Shown: piece after piece, positions 16,121 to 22,417 of the stretch
Layout of the letters: each line of letters starts with the position of its first letter
Position numbering within the stretch: the first letter of the stretch is position 1
Notes under the pieces: generated by a model
Told to the model about the DNA's origin: nothing
The model's input: the letters and a program-made list of their open reading frames with translations, nothing else
Databases searched by the model: none
Translations under genes and position numbers: made by a program
NCBI GenBank assembly: GCA_025997675.1
Contig: BNUX01000042.1
Coordinates: 1 to 24,908 of the forward strand
DNA length: 24,908 nt
From: Spirochaetia bacterium
GTDB taxonomy: Bacteria; Spirochaetota; Spirochaetia; Treponematales; Breznakiellaceae
Direction of reading: 5' to 3'

Positions 16121-16417
16121 ATGAAAAAGAAAAGGTCAAGGCGCTATTACATAAATCAGATACCAAAGCATAATAATGATCTGAAATATGGCAGCCTTGA
16201 TGACGCTTTTGAAGATTATAGAAAGTATTTACAATCCATATCAGACTATTTTATAGGAGACATGAGATTGAAGGAAGAATACCCGGATCTGTATAACACT
16301 TTTATAGGTGCAGAATTAAATGACAAAGAAATAAATAGCATAACAAAAACTTTCTATGATGAACTTGCTGAGTCCTTTAACGATAAACTGTCATCGGATG
16401 ATTATGAGTTAGATTAA
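16121..16417 (+). CDS. Small YYELD-tail protein, paralogue B of three
   Basis: This 98-residue paralogue of its two neighbours has a very basic start (M-K-K-K-R-S-R-R), then Y-Y-I-N-Q-I-P. The central F-E-D-Y-R-K-Y-L-Q-S-I-S-D-Y-F-I-G-D matches the same segment of the others, and E-E-Y-P-D-L-Y-N follows. The tail S-S-D-D-Y-E-L-D is acidic, so charge is polarised from basic N-terminus to acidic C-terminus. No family is recognised. The start is fixed by the motif three bases upstream and by agreement with paralogue C. Confidence 0.78.
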   Translation: MKKKRSRRYYINQIPKHNNDLKYGSLDDAFEDYRKYLQSISDYFIGDMRLKEEYPDLYNTFIGAELNDKEINSITKTFYDELAESFNDKLSSDDYELD

Positions 16418-16444
16418 ATAATTTTGGTGTCTTTAAAGAGATAT

Positions 16445-16453
16445 CACTAATTG
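16445..16453 (+). promoter_or_regulatory. CTAATTA start-site motif, copy 3
   Basis: CACTAATTG ends three bases before the ATG at 16457, the same spacing as copy 2. The motif overlaps an in-frame TTG (16451), which is therefore unlikely to be the start. Confidence 0.6.
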
Positions 16454-16456
16454 AAA

Positions 16457-16753
16457 ATGAAAAAAAAGACATTAGACTATTACATTAAAAAAGTTCCAAG
16501 CAAGCCGGATGAATATGAAAGTAAAAATATTGAAGGCTGTATATCGCAATATGTAGAGTGGAAAAGAAAAATATCCGATTTCTACATCAACGACAAAGTA
16601 TTAGAGGCTGAAAACCCCGAAATGTATAAAGAACTTACCATAGTGAAATTGACAGAAAATGAAGTTGAGCTGCTTGAAAGGGAATATAACAAAGGAAAGA
16701 AAGAGATAATTTTAGGTGAAGATTTATCATCGGATGAATATGAATTAGATTGA
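16457..16753 (+). CDS. Small YYELD-tail protein, paralogue C of three
   Basis: This is a 98-residue third member: M-K-K-K-T-L-D-Y-Y-I-K-K-V-P, then I-S-Q-Y-V-E-W-K-R-K-I-S-D-F-Y-I-N-D, then E-N-P-E-M-Y-K-E-L and the tail S-S-D-E-Y-E-L-D. I start it at the ATG at 16457 rather than the TTG at 16451, because the motif-to-ATG spacing and the N-terminal M-K-K-K then match paralogue B. Three such genes in tandem, each with its own start-site motif, suggest separate control or dosage rather than one operon. No function is known. Confidence 0.78.
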   Translation: MKKKTLDYYIKKVPSKPDEYESKNIEGCISQYVEWKRKISDFYINDKVLEAENPEMYKELTIVKLTENEVELLEREYNKGKKEIILGEDLSSDEYELD

Positions 16754-16766
16754 TTCCAAAAACCAT

Positions 16767-16775
16767 AACTAATTA
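16767..16775 (+). promoter_or_regulatory. CTAATTA motif, copy 4, upstream of a structured leader
   Basis: TAACTAATTA (16766-16775) has no ATG beside it. Instead it lies four bases before the left arm of a 9-bp inverted repeat. If the motif sets the transcript start as at the other genes, the RNA would begin at the base of that stem. Confidence 0.45.
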
Positions 16776-16779
16776 GACA

Positions 16780-16848
16780 GAACAGGTTTGACGGAAAATC
16801 ACCGGCCTACCGAGTTGGAAAACTTAACCTGTTCTCTGCGGCGGCAGA
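16780..16848 (+). ncRNA. Candidate structured leader RNA upstream of the helicase gene
   Basis: GAACAGGTT (16780-16788) and AACCTGTTC (16826-16834) are perfect 9-bp complements. They enclose 37 nt that can form small inner hairpins, including AGTT-GGAA-AACT with a GNRA-type loop. A second hairpin, TCTGC-GGCG-GCAGA (16835-16848), follows immediately. The 116-nt gap before the helicase ORF has no protein gene. It could be a cis-acting leader, a small RNA, or a DNA site such as an origin. Structure was judged by eye only. Confidence 0.4.
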
Positions 16849-16869
16849 ATATCCGGCCAAGGCTGAATA

Positions 16870-18180
16870 ATGATAATTTTAATCACCGGAGGGGCGGGGA
16901 CTGGAAAAACATTTCTCGCAAACAGGCTCAGAAACATTCATAAAGACTGGTATTTTACTGGTATGACAAATGAATGCGCTTCACTTATCAATGGAAAAAC
17001 AATACATAAACATTTTGGCTTCAACAAGGATAATCCTTGGTTTAACGAAATTACTAAACCATCTAATAAAAGAGCCACAATAGTAATTGATGAAGCGTCG
17101 ATGTTAAACCAGCAGCAGTTAGAAATGATGGTTAAAGCGAGACCTTACCACAATTTTATTCTTATAGGCGATTTTAACCAATTATTACCAGTAGAAGGTG
17201 AGCCAATAAGACCGGACTGGATTGATGAAACTTATGTTTTAACAAAACCTTATCGGTCAATAGACATACGATTACACTTATTTCTTGAAGGGTTATTGAA
17301 TAATAATATTGACTGGTCTGTTATTGAAGAACGGAAGGCAGAAAGGTCAAATGATAAAACTCTATTCGTGACCTATGAAAATAAATCAATAATTGAATAC
17401 AATAAATTATTCAAATTAGTCAAGGGTAGTCCTGTGAAAGGGCGGGACTATAAAATAGCCGCCAATGGAAGGACTAAAATTGGTTATAGAAATGGGTCGG
17501 AAACAAGATTTGATAAGGCGTTTTGGTATAATAATGAATTATTTAAGATAATTGATATAACAGAATATGATGTTGTTTTATGGAACCAGAGACATTCCGA
17601 CGCTATTTCTCTTGAAAAATCAATTTTTGGAGATTATTTTATTCCCAACTTTGCTACTACTTTCCACGGCGTTCAAGGACAGACCGTAAAAGGCGACTTG
17701 ATTGTTCATCTTGACTCGCTTTGTAGGGAGTATCAAAATCCAGATTTAAGAATGCGGGCCTTGTATGTTGCTTGTAGCCGTGTCATAAATCTTGAAAACC
17801 TTTATTTTGCGTATAAGGATATAAATACAATAAAATCGGCTGATTTTGGCTATACTTATTCATTTACTGCGTTGTCCTCAAATGTTAAGGTAGTGGACCA
17901 GGATTGGATTATAGAAAAGGGGGTGTGGGGTTATGCTTTGACAACGAAGGTATGTGTATATCACACGGCAAACTGTCAAGTCCTTTTAGACCAAATCAAG
18001 TCTATTGATGACAGCAAACTAAAAACACCAGAGAATAGGACAAAAAGAAAAGACCTTTGTAAGCAATACATTGAAAAAATATTGAATGAACCTAATCTTC
18101 CGTCAAACGCTGAATTAGCGAGAAAATTAGGTGTCAGCAGAGGAACTATAATAAATTACATAAAGGAATTATCAAAATGA
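16870..18180 (+). CDS. RecD/Pif1-like superfamily 1 helicase with C-terminal HTH
   Basis: This 436-residue helicase has Walker A G-G-A-G-T-G-K-T at 7-14 and Walker B I-D-E-A-S-M-L around D74-E75. Next come G-D-F-N-Q-L-L-P-V (motif III), F-H-G-V-Q-G-Q-T-V (motif V) and R-A-L-Y-V-A-C-S-R (motif VI). This is the RecD/TraA/Pif1 group, 5'-3' DNA helicases used in replication, repair or transfer. The N-terminus begins almost directly with Walker A, so accessory domains are missing. The last 25 or so residues, L-A-R-K-L-G-V-S-R-G-T-I-I-N-Y, look like a helix-turn-helix, which may target it to a specific DNA site. AAGG precedes the ATG. The next gene overlaps by 4 bp. Confidence 0.85.
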   Translation: MIILITGGAGTGKTFLANRLRNIHKDWYFTGMTNECASLINGKTIHKHFGFNKDNPWFNEITKPSNKRATIVIDEASMLNQQQLEMMVKARPYHNFILIGDFNQLLPVEGEPIRPDWIDETYVLTKPYRSIDIRLHLFLEGLLNNNIDWSVIEERKAERSNDKTLFVTYENKSIIEYNKLFKLVKGSPVKGRDYKIAANGRTKIGYRNGSETRFDKAFWYNNELFKIIDITEYDVVLWNQRHSDAISLEKSIFGDYFIPNFATTFHGVQGQTVKGDLIVHLDSLCREYQNPDLRMRALYVACSRVINLENLYFAYKDINTIKSADFGYTYSFTALSSNVKVVDQDWIIEKGVWGYALTTKVCVYHTANCQVLLDQIKSIDDSKLKTPENRTKRKDLCKQYIEKILNEPNLPSNAELARKLGVSRGTIINYIKELSK

Positions 18181-18416
18181 CATTAGAAGAATTAAGGGCG
18201 AAAAGGAACAGGCCAACCAGAAAAATAAAGTGGAATATGGCAAAGGCATTAGAGGCAATGTATAATGATTTTATAGAAAAAATAAATACTGACCCTGACT
18301 ACAAGCAACAATGTATTGATAGAGGTATAACAGTTTATGCTGTAAGAGATGTAAGGTCTATATTAGGAACAACAGATGAACAGGAACCAAAAGTCATCCG
18401 TAAAAATGACAAATAA
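18177..18416 (+). CDS. Hypothetical protein coupled to the helicase
   Basis: This 79-residue basic protein starts in the helicase stop (ATGA overlap), so its translation should depend on the helicase. The N-terminus is Lys/Arg-rich (E-E-L-R-A-K-R-N-R-P-T-R-K). A helical middle follows, and the end is polar. No family is recognised. Tight coupling suggests a helicase partner or loader, which is an inference. Confidence 0.7.
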   Translation: MTLEELRAKRNRPTRKIKWNMAKALEAMYNDFIEKINTDPDYKQQCIDRGITVYAVRDVRSILGTTDEQEPKVIRKNDK

Positions 18417-18426
18417 TGGAATAGGG

Positions 18427-18434
18427 GCTAATTA
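18427..18434 (+). promoter_or_regulatory. CTAATTA start-site motif, copy 5
   Basis: GCTAATTA ends two bases before the ATG at 18437 of a 34-codon ORF. An AGGGG lies about 12 nt upstream of the ATG, farther than a usual ribosome site. Confidence 0.45.
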
Positions 18435-18436
18435 AG

Positions 18437-18541
18437 ATGACCAGAAGAAGTAGAAGAAACAGATGTAGTAAAAGCCGTAATTTTTGGCGAAAAAGAGAAA
18501 TGAAGAATAAAAGAGGCTGGAAAAATAGGACTGTACGATGA
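18437..18541 (+). CDS. Arginine-rich 34-residue peptide
   Basis: This very short ORF begins M-T-R-R-S-R-R-N-R-C-S-K-S-R. About half its residues are Arg or Lys, with two Trp and one Cys. Composition this biased in a short frame could be chance. However, it starts at the element's CTAATTA motif, and its stop codon coincides with the first base of a strong terminator, which suits a real last gene of the helicase transcript. A nucleic-acid-binding role would fit the charge, but there is no direct evidence. Confidence 0.45.
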   Translation: MTRRSRRNRCSKSRNFWRKREMKNKRGWKNRTVR

Positions 18542-18575
18542 AAGTCAGCAGACAAAAACAAGTCTGCTGACTTTT
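18541..18575. terminator. Strong bidirectional rho-independent terminator
   Basis: AAAGTCAGCAGAC (18541-18553) and GTCTGCTGACTTT (18562-18574) form a perfect 13-bp stem with an A-rich 8-nt loop. T residues follow on the plus side, and the A-rich left arm serves the minus side. It separates the helicase operon from the convergent radC operon. The stem core CAGCAGAC recurs in the terminator at 19803. Confidence 0.85.
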
Positions 18576-18744
18576 AGTGAGGCTTTGATACAACCTTAAA
18601 AACAACCTCATGGCCGGGATTTTCCTTGGTGAGGATAGCCTTCATTTCATCAACGGATTTATGATTATCAAGGGCAGCCTGAATGACCTCCACCAGTTTC
18701 TGACCATCGAGATAAGCCCAGATGTATTTTCGTCTATGTTTCAT
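18574..18744 (-). CDS. Small hypothetical protein downstream of radC
   Basis: This 56-residue protein opens M-K-H-R-R-K-Y-I-W-A-Y-L-D-G-Q-K-L-V-E. A helical acidic/basic middle follows, with V-D-E-M-K-A-I-L-T-K. The ATG overlaps the radC stop by 4 bp, so it is co-translated with RadC. Its stop touches the bidirectional terminator. No family is recognised. Confidence 0.65.
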   Translation of the reverse strand: MKHRRKYIWAYLDGQKLVEVIQAALDNHKSVDEMKAILTKENPGHEVVFKVVSKPH

Positions 18745-19157
18745 AAGCCAAACTCTCCATCATCAGAAATTAACTCATGCTGTCGATAGGAAAAATAATC
18801 TTCTTTCGTGATAATCACATGGTCAAGAACACGGATACCCAGTATTTTTCCTGCCTTACAAAGTTGTTCCGTTGCCTCATTATCTTCTGGACTTGGTTTA
18901 ATACAGCCGGAAGGGTGGTTATGGACTAATACGACTGCCGAAGCGTTATCTTTTATCGCCCACCAAAATATCTCCCCTGGATGCACGATAGTCTTATTAG
19001 CAAGTCCGATAGTAGCGACATGGTTTTTTATAGTGCTATGTAGTCCGTTCAGCGTTATCACTAAAAAATGTTCTTGTCTTTTAGTAGAGTATCGTTTCGT
19101 CAAAGCAACAATATCGCTGGGATGCTTTATAGCGAATCCTTTATATTCATCTATCAT
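18741..19157 (-). CDS. radC: RadC-like JAB/MPN-domain protein, short form
   Basis: This 138-residue protein is essentially only the JAB1/MPN metalloprotease-like domain of RadC. The JAMM set is complete: Glu in H-P-G-E-I-F (E62), H79 and H81 in H-N-H-P-S-G, and D92 in P-S-P-E-D. Chromosomal RadC is about 225 residues with an N-terminal helix-hairpin-helix domain, which is absent here; plasmid and genomic-island forms are often short. The biological role of RadC is unsettled. It sits in a 4-bp-overlap operon between two small ORFans. Confidence 0.85.
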   Translation of the reverse strand: MIDEYKGFAIKHPSDIVALTKRYSTKRQEHFLVITLNGLHSTIKNHVATIGLANKTIVHPGEIFWWAIKDNASAVVLVHNHPSGCIKPSPEDNEATEQLCKAGKILGIRVLDHVIITKEDYFSYRQHELISDDGEFGL

Positions 19158-19342
19158 TCCGAATATTCCTTATTTTCGATGAGGTATTTAACATCTTCCT
19201 TGCTGATTGTAAATCCACCCTTGATCTCGAAAAAATAGGCGGTTGTTTCGTTATAGAACTGTGCCTTATGTCCCTTGGCTAAAAGGCATCCAACTTGGTA
19301 GATTTCATCAACTTGAAAGAAATTATACTCGGACAAGTTCAA
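19154..19342 (-). CDS. Small hypothetical protein, first gene of the radC operon
   Basis: This 62-residue protein starts at TTG 19342, supported by AAAAGGAG 4-5 nt upstream. It reads M-N-L-S-E-Y-N-F-F-Q-V-D-E-I-Y-Q-V-G, with a central A-Y-F-F-E-I-K-G-G-F-T-I-S, and ends acidic. It overlaps the radC start by 4 bp. The ATGCTTACATA motif lies about 31 nt upstream, so radC shares its control element with ssb and the AAA+ gene. No family is recognised. Confidence 0.65.
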   Translation of the reverse strand: MNLSEYNFFQVDEIYQVGCLLAKGHKAQFYNETTAYFFEIKGGFTISKEDVKYLIENKEYSE

Positions 19343-19372
19343 ACGGCTCCTTTTCTGCGGTCTTTTGTGTCA

Positions 19373-19383
19373 TATGTAAGCAT
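19373..19383 (-). promoter_or_regulatory. ATGCTTACATA element, copy 2 (radC operon)
   Basis: The motif reads on the minus strand from 19383 to 19373, about 30 nt before the TTG start. That leaves room for a short leader with AAGGAG. It is the only copy on the minus strand, and its orientation relative to the gene is the same as in the other three. Confidence 0.5.
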
Positions 19384-19426
19384 AATTCTTGGATTTTGGA
19401 AGAATGCGTAAAAATAATTCATTTTA

Positions 19427-19434
19427 ACTAATTT
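19427..19434 (+). promoter_or_regulatory. CTAATT start-site motif, copy 6
   Basis: ACTAATTT ends three bases before the ATG at 19438, matching the spacing of copies 2 and 3. There is no ribosome site. It lies back-to-back with the divergent radC-operon motif 44 bp away. Confidence 0.55.
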
Positions 19435-19437
19435 TGT

Positions 19438-19779
19438 ATGACAAACAAAACATATAACAAAGTGTTCAATGAGGCGATCAATCCATTAGCTTCCAAAATT
19501 ATTAGGGCTTGTAGTAAATACATTTCCAATGAAGCAAATAACGCCGCTGCTGCTCTTGGTAGTATAGATTCAAGGAAAATCCTTTTCCTAAATGCTCTTG
19601 CATTGGCAGAGCTTACAAGAGATAAAGTGGTATTCACCAAGATTATTTATGACATTTTAGAAGACCAAAATCTTCATTCTGCTAACGCTTATTATCTTTC
19701 ACCATCTGATGAGTTTTTCCTAACAACACCAAGGGATGAGATTCTTTGTAATGATGAACTATACAAGGACTTACAATAA
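19438..19779 (+). CDS. Hypothetical helical protein
   Basis: This 113-residue, probably all-helical protein has an alanine-rich middle (S-N-E-A-N-N-A-A-A-A-L-G-S-I-D) and then F-L-N-A-L-A-L-A-E-L-T-R-D. It has a mild acidic tail but not the Y-E-L-D motif. No family is recognised. It stands alone between the radC divergent promoter region and its own terminator at 19803. The CTAATT motif and lack of a ribosome site group it with the three small paralogues in likely mode of expression. Confidence 0.7.
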   Translation: MTNKTYNKVFNEAINPLASKIIRACSKYISNEANNAAAALGSIDSRKILFLNALALAELTRDKVVFTKIIYDILEDQNLHSANAYYLSPSDEFFLTTPRDEILCNDELYKDLQ

Positions 19780-19802
19780 AAAAATTGACTATTTTACCAA
19801 TT

Positions 19803-19835
19803 TCAGCAGACTTGTTTTAGTCTGCTGACTTTTTA
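19803..19835 (+). terminator. Rho-independent terminator, same stem as the one at 18541
   Basis: TCAGCAGACT (19803-19812) and AGTCTGCTGA (19819-19828) form a perfect 10-bp stem with a 6-nt loop, followed by CTTTTT. It ends the single-gene transcript from 19438. Confidence 0.85.
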
Positions 19836-19864
19836 TCCACCCTATAACCTAAAAGCCTTAATTT

Positions 19865-19875
19865 ATGCTTACATA
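19865..19875 (+). promoter_or_regulatory. ATGCTTACATA element, copy 3 (DUF4116-like gene)
   Basis: The motif ends seven bases before the ATG at 19883 with no ribosome site between. If its last six or seven bases are the -10 box, the transcript starts at or beside the start codon. The downstream GTG matches copy 4. Confidence 0.55.
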
Positions 19876-19882
19876 GTGAAGC

Positions 19883-20668
19883 ATGACAACGAAAACCAAC
19901 CTTAAACAATTTTTTGAAGAAAGCTCAACTTTCATTACTTGTGTAAAAACAGGAGATTTCTCACAGGATAACTTATACGAAATCCATCTGGAAATACTCA
20001 AAATTGATGGTAAGAAATTGGAGATGGTAACACCGGAACGCTTTACCGCAGACCAGTATTTTAACCTATGTTCCGCAGCCATTGACCAGAACGGTTTAGC
20101 CATTGAGTGGGTTGATGTTTCTATTATTGGCGCTGAACTCTACCAGAAACTCTGCCGTCAGGCGGTTAAACAGAACGGTATTGCTCTTTATTATGTTAAA
20201 AAGGAACATTTTCAAAATGACCAGAAGAAATTGGGAGTGATTTACAATTATGCCGTTAGTCAAAACAACGATGCGCTACAACTCATTCGAGACCAGACAG
20301 TAGAACTCTGTCTTATGGCGGTAAAGCATCCTTCCGTTTTACAATGGGTAAATCCTAAATTATTTTCCAAGGAAGACTATGGAGAAATCTGTTTTACCGC
20401 TTTTTACGAGAAGCGACACCTTGCCGTTATTGAACGGATAATCGGCGATTTTCCTGAAATAAAACATATTCAAAACTACCAATCACTCCGGTTCGTGAAT
20501 AAAGAACACCTTTCACCCGAAAAATACAAGGAAACCTGCCTCCTCGCTATCCAGTATTCGAGTGAATCGCTCCCCTTTATTGATGATGCCTTGTGGTTGG
20601 ATAAGGATTTTTGTCTGGAAGCCGTGAAGTTGTCCAAAAAAGCGGAGAATTATGTCAAAAATAACTGA
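19883..20668 (+). CDS. DUF4116-like repeat protein
   Basis: This 261-residue helical repeat protein has units of about 40-50 residues. They follow the pattern L-C-x-x-A-(I/V)-x-Q-N-G-x-A-(I/L)-x-(W/Y)-V, seen as S-A-A-I-D-Q-N-G-L-A-I-E-W-V and R-Q-A-V-K-Q-N-G-I-A-L-Y-Y-V, with weaker copies to the C-terminus. DUF4116 repeats act as protein-protein scaffolds; their role is otherwise unknown. The gene directly precedes the AAA+ ATPase and carries the same promoter motif, so a client or adaptor role for the ATPase is possible (inference). No signal peptide is seen. Confidence 0.65.
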   Translation: MTTKTNLKQFFEESSTFITCVKTGDFSQDNLYEIHLEILKIDGKKLEMVTPERFTADQYFNLCSAAIDQNGLAIEWVDVSIIGAELYQKLCRQAVKQNGIALYYVKKEHFQNDQKKLGVIYNYAVSQNNDALQLIRDQTVELCLMAVKHPSVLQWVNPKLFSKEDYGEICFTAFYEKRHLAVIERIIGDFPEIKHIQNYQSLRFVNKEHLSPEKYKETCLLAIQYSSESLPFIDDALWLDKDFCLEAVKLSKKAENYVKNN

Positions 20669-20672
20669 GTGA

Positions 20673-20683
20673 ATGCTTACATA
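20673..20683 (+). promoter_or_regulatory. ATGCTTACATA element, copy 4 (AAA+ ATPase-parAB operon)
   Basis: The motif ends six bases before the ATG at 20690, in the 21-bp gap after the DUF4116-like gene. It matches copy 3 over ATGCTTACATAGTG. There is no ribosome site, so a leaderless start is likely. Confidence 0.55.
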
Positions 20684-20689
20684 GTGTCT

Positions 20690-22408
20690 ATGATGGAACA
20701 ACCAATCATCGGAATTAACGCTAAAAAGGAGCCGAATCTTCTATCCAATGTCCTCGCTATTTATGAAGTTTTACGGCAGGACAAGGGGCTTGAATCTCTT
20801 AAAACAGATTCCTCCGATATCAGGCTCTTGGTTGAAAAACTCCACATTTCACAGGTTCAGGCCGTGTTGTTTTCCATCGTGTTAAATATCCAGAATGAAT
20901 CGTCTGTCTCTATTACGGACATAGCAAAGAGCATCAAGACACCACCACTTTTAATTATCCAGTATCAAAATGATTTTGACTCGCTTGTGGAACAAAGGCT
21001 TATCCGCAAATACCAGGGGTATCCGGGGAGAGCCACACCTTTTGCATCAAGAGGTGAGAGCGGCATATCGACCTATCGTGTTCCCAAGAATGTGATTGAG
21101 GTATTGAACCATAATGAAGAATGGTCTATTCCTTCTCATAAAGACTTAACCTTTGAAGATTTTTTCGGGACGCTGGACGACCTTTTCGAGCAGCGGATTG
21201 CTGAAAGTATTACTTTTGACACATTGAAGTTTGAAATTACCCAACTGGTAGCCGACAATCATCACCTTGATTTTGTCAAAAAGATAAAGGAATTGGGGCT
21301 TGGTGATGATGACTGGATGCTTCTGCTCATTATCTGTAATCAGGCCATAGACGACAACCAGAGAATATCCTGCCAGAATGTTTCCAGCATTTTCGATAAT
21401 CGTAGCCGTGGCGTGCGGATATGGCGGCAACTTGTTAATGAAAAAAGCAAACTTCAAGAATTAGGTCTCATTGAAAGCGAAAACTATCAAGGCTTCGGTA
21501 ATAATCAGACCTTCGTTCTCACACAGAAGACAAAAGATGATCTCCTTGGGGAGATTTCGGCTATAAGTTTTATAGGGAAGAATCTTAAAGGACTGATTTC
21601 GTATAAGGACATTAAGCCAAAGGAACTCATCTATAACGAATCTGAACGAGATAAGATTGTCAAGCTCCAGAGACTCCTTGATAAAGACCAGTTTAAAAAT
21701 GTCCGTAGCCGTCTTGAAGCAAATAATATGCGGCTTGGCTTCGCCTGTATATTTTCTGGGGAAAGTGGGACCGGAAAAACGGAACAAGTATTACAGATTG
21801 CCCGGCTTACCGAAAGGGACATTGTAAAGATTGATTTATCAGAGACGAAAAGTAAGTGGTTCGGGGAAAGTGAGAAACGGATTAAAGACATATTTGACCG
21901 CTACCGGGGGCTTGTGAAGTTGGCGCAGAAGAATGAGGAAAACATACCTATTCTCTTTTTCAATGAGGCTGATGGTATTTTTAGTAAGCGTCAGGTGATT
22001 AGCGGAGAGCGGTCTGGACCAGCACAGACAGAAAACGCCATACAAAACATTATCCTTGATGAACTGGAAAACCTTGAAGGTATCCTTATAGCCACTACTA
22101 ACCTGACTATCAATCTGGACGATGCTTTTGAGCGGCGATTTCTCTATAAGATTGAGTTCTCAAAACCAGACAAGGACAGCCGAAAAGCTATCTGGAAATC
22201 AATGGTAGAGGAACTTGACGATAATGACGCTGGTATTCTCGCCGCCGAATATCAATTTTCCGGTGGTCTGATTGAGAACATTGCCCGGAAAAGGACTATT
22301 GACATGATACTCACCGGGGATAAACCTTCCCTGGAAGAGATGATGTCGATGTGCCGTGATGAAAAACTGGTGAAGGATACCAGTATCAAAATAGGTTTTG
22401 GAGTATAG
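20690..22408 (+). CDS. AAA+ ATPase with N-terminal winged-helix-like region
   Basis: This 572-residue protein has an N-terminal half of about 310 residues, helical with winged-helix-like stretches such as I-T-D-I-A-K-S-I. One classic AAA (FtsH/CDC48-type) module follows. Walker A is G-E-S-G-T-G-K-T (357-364), Walker B is F-F-N-E-A-D (N425, E426), sensor 1 is A-T-T-N and the arginine finger region is F-E-R-R-F. The usual Walker B Asp-Glu is Asn-Glu here. I chose the ATG at 20690 because it lies just after the promoter motif; the GTG at 20669 would put the motif inside the gene. parA follows after 9 bp. Confidence 0.85.
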   Translation: MMEQPIIGINAKKEPNLLSNVLAIYEVLRQDKGLESLKTDSSDIRLLVEKLHISQVQAVLFSIVLNIQNESSVSITDIAKSIKTPPLLIIQYQNDFDSLVEQRLIRKYQGYPGRATPFASRGESGISTYRVPKNVIEVLNHNEEWSIPSHKDLTFEDFFGTLDDLFEQRIAESITFDTLKFEITQLVADNHHLDFVKKIKELGLGDDDWMLLLIICNQAIDDNQRISCQNVSSIFDNRSRGVRIWRQLVNEKSKLQELGLIESENYQGFGNNQTFVLTQKTKDDLLGEISAISFIGKNLKGLISYKDIKPKELIYNESERDKIVKLQRLLDKDQFKNVRSRLEANNMRLGFACIFSGESGTGKTEQVLQIARLTERDIVKIDLSETKSKWFGESEKRIKDIFDRYRGLVKLAQKNEENIPILFFNEADGIFSKRQVISGERSGPAQTENAIQNIILDELENLEGILIATTNLTINLDDAFERRFLYKIEFSKPDKDSRKAIWKSMVEELDDNDAGILAAEYQFSGGLIENIARKRTIDMILTGDKPSLEEMMSMCRDEKLVKDTSIKIGFGV

Positions 22409-22417
22409 GAGGAAATA

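Noticed and set aside
19832..19840. DnaA box (TTATCCACC, one mismatch)
   Set aside because: It is a single copy inside the T-run of a terminator; no cluster suggests an origin.
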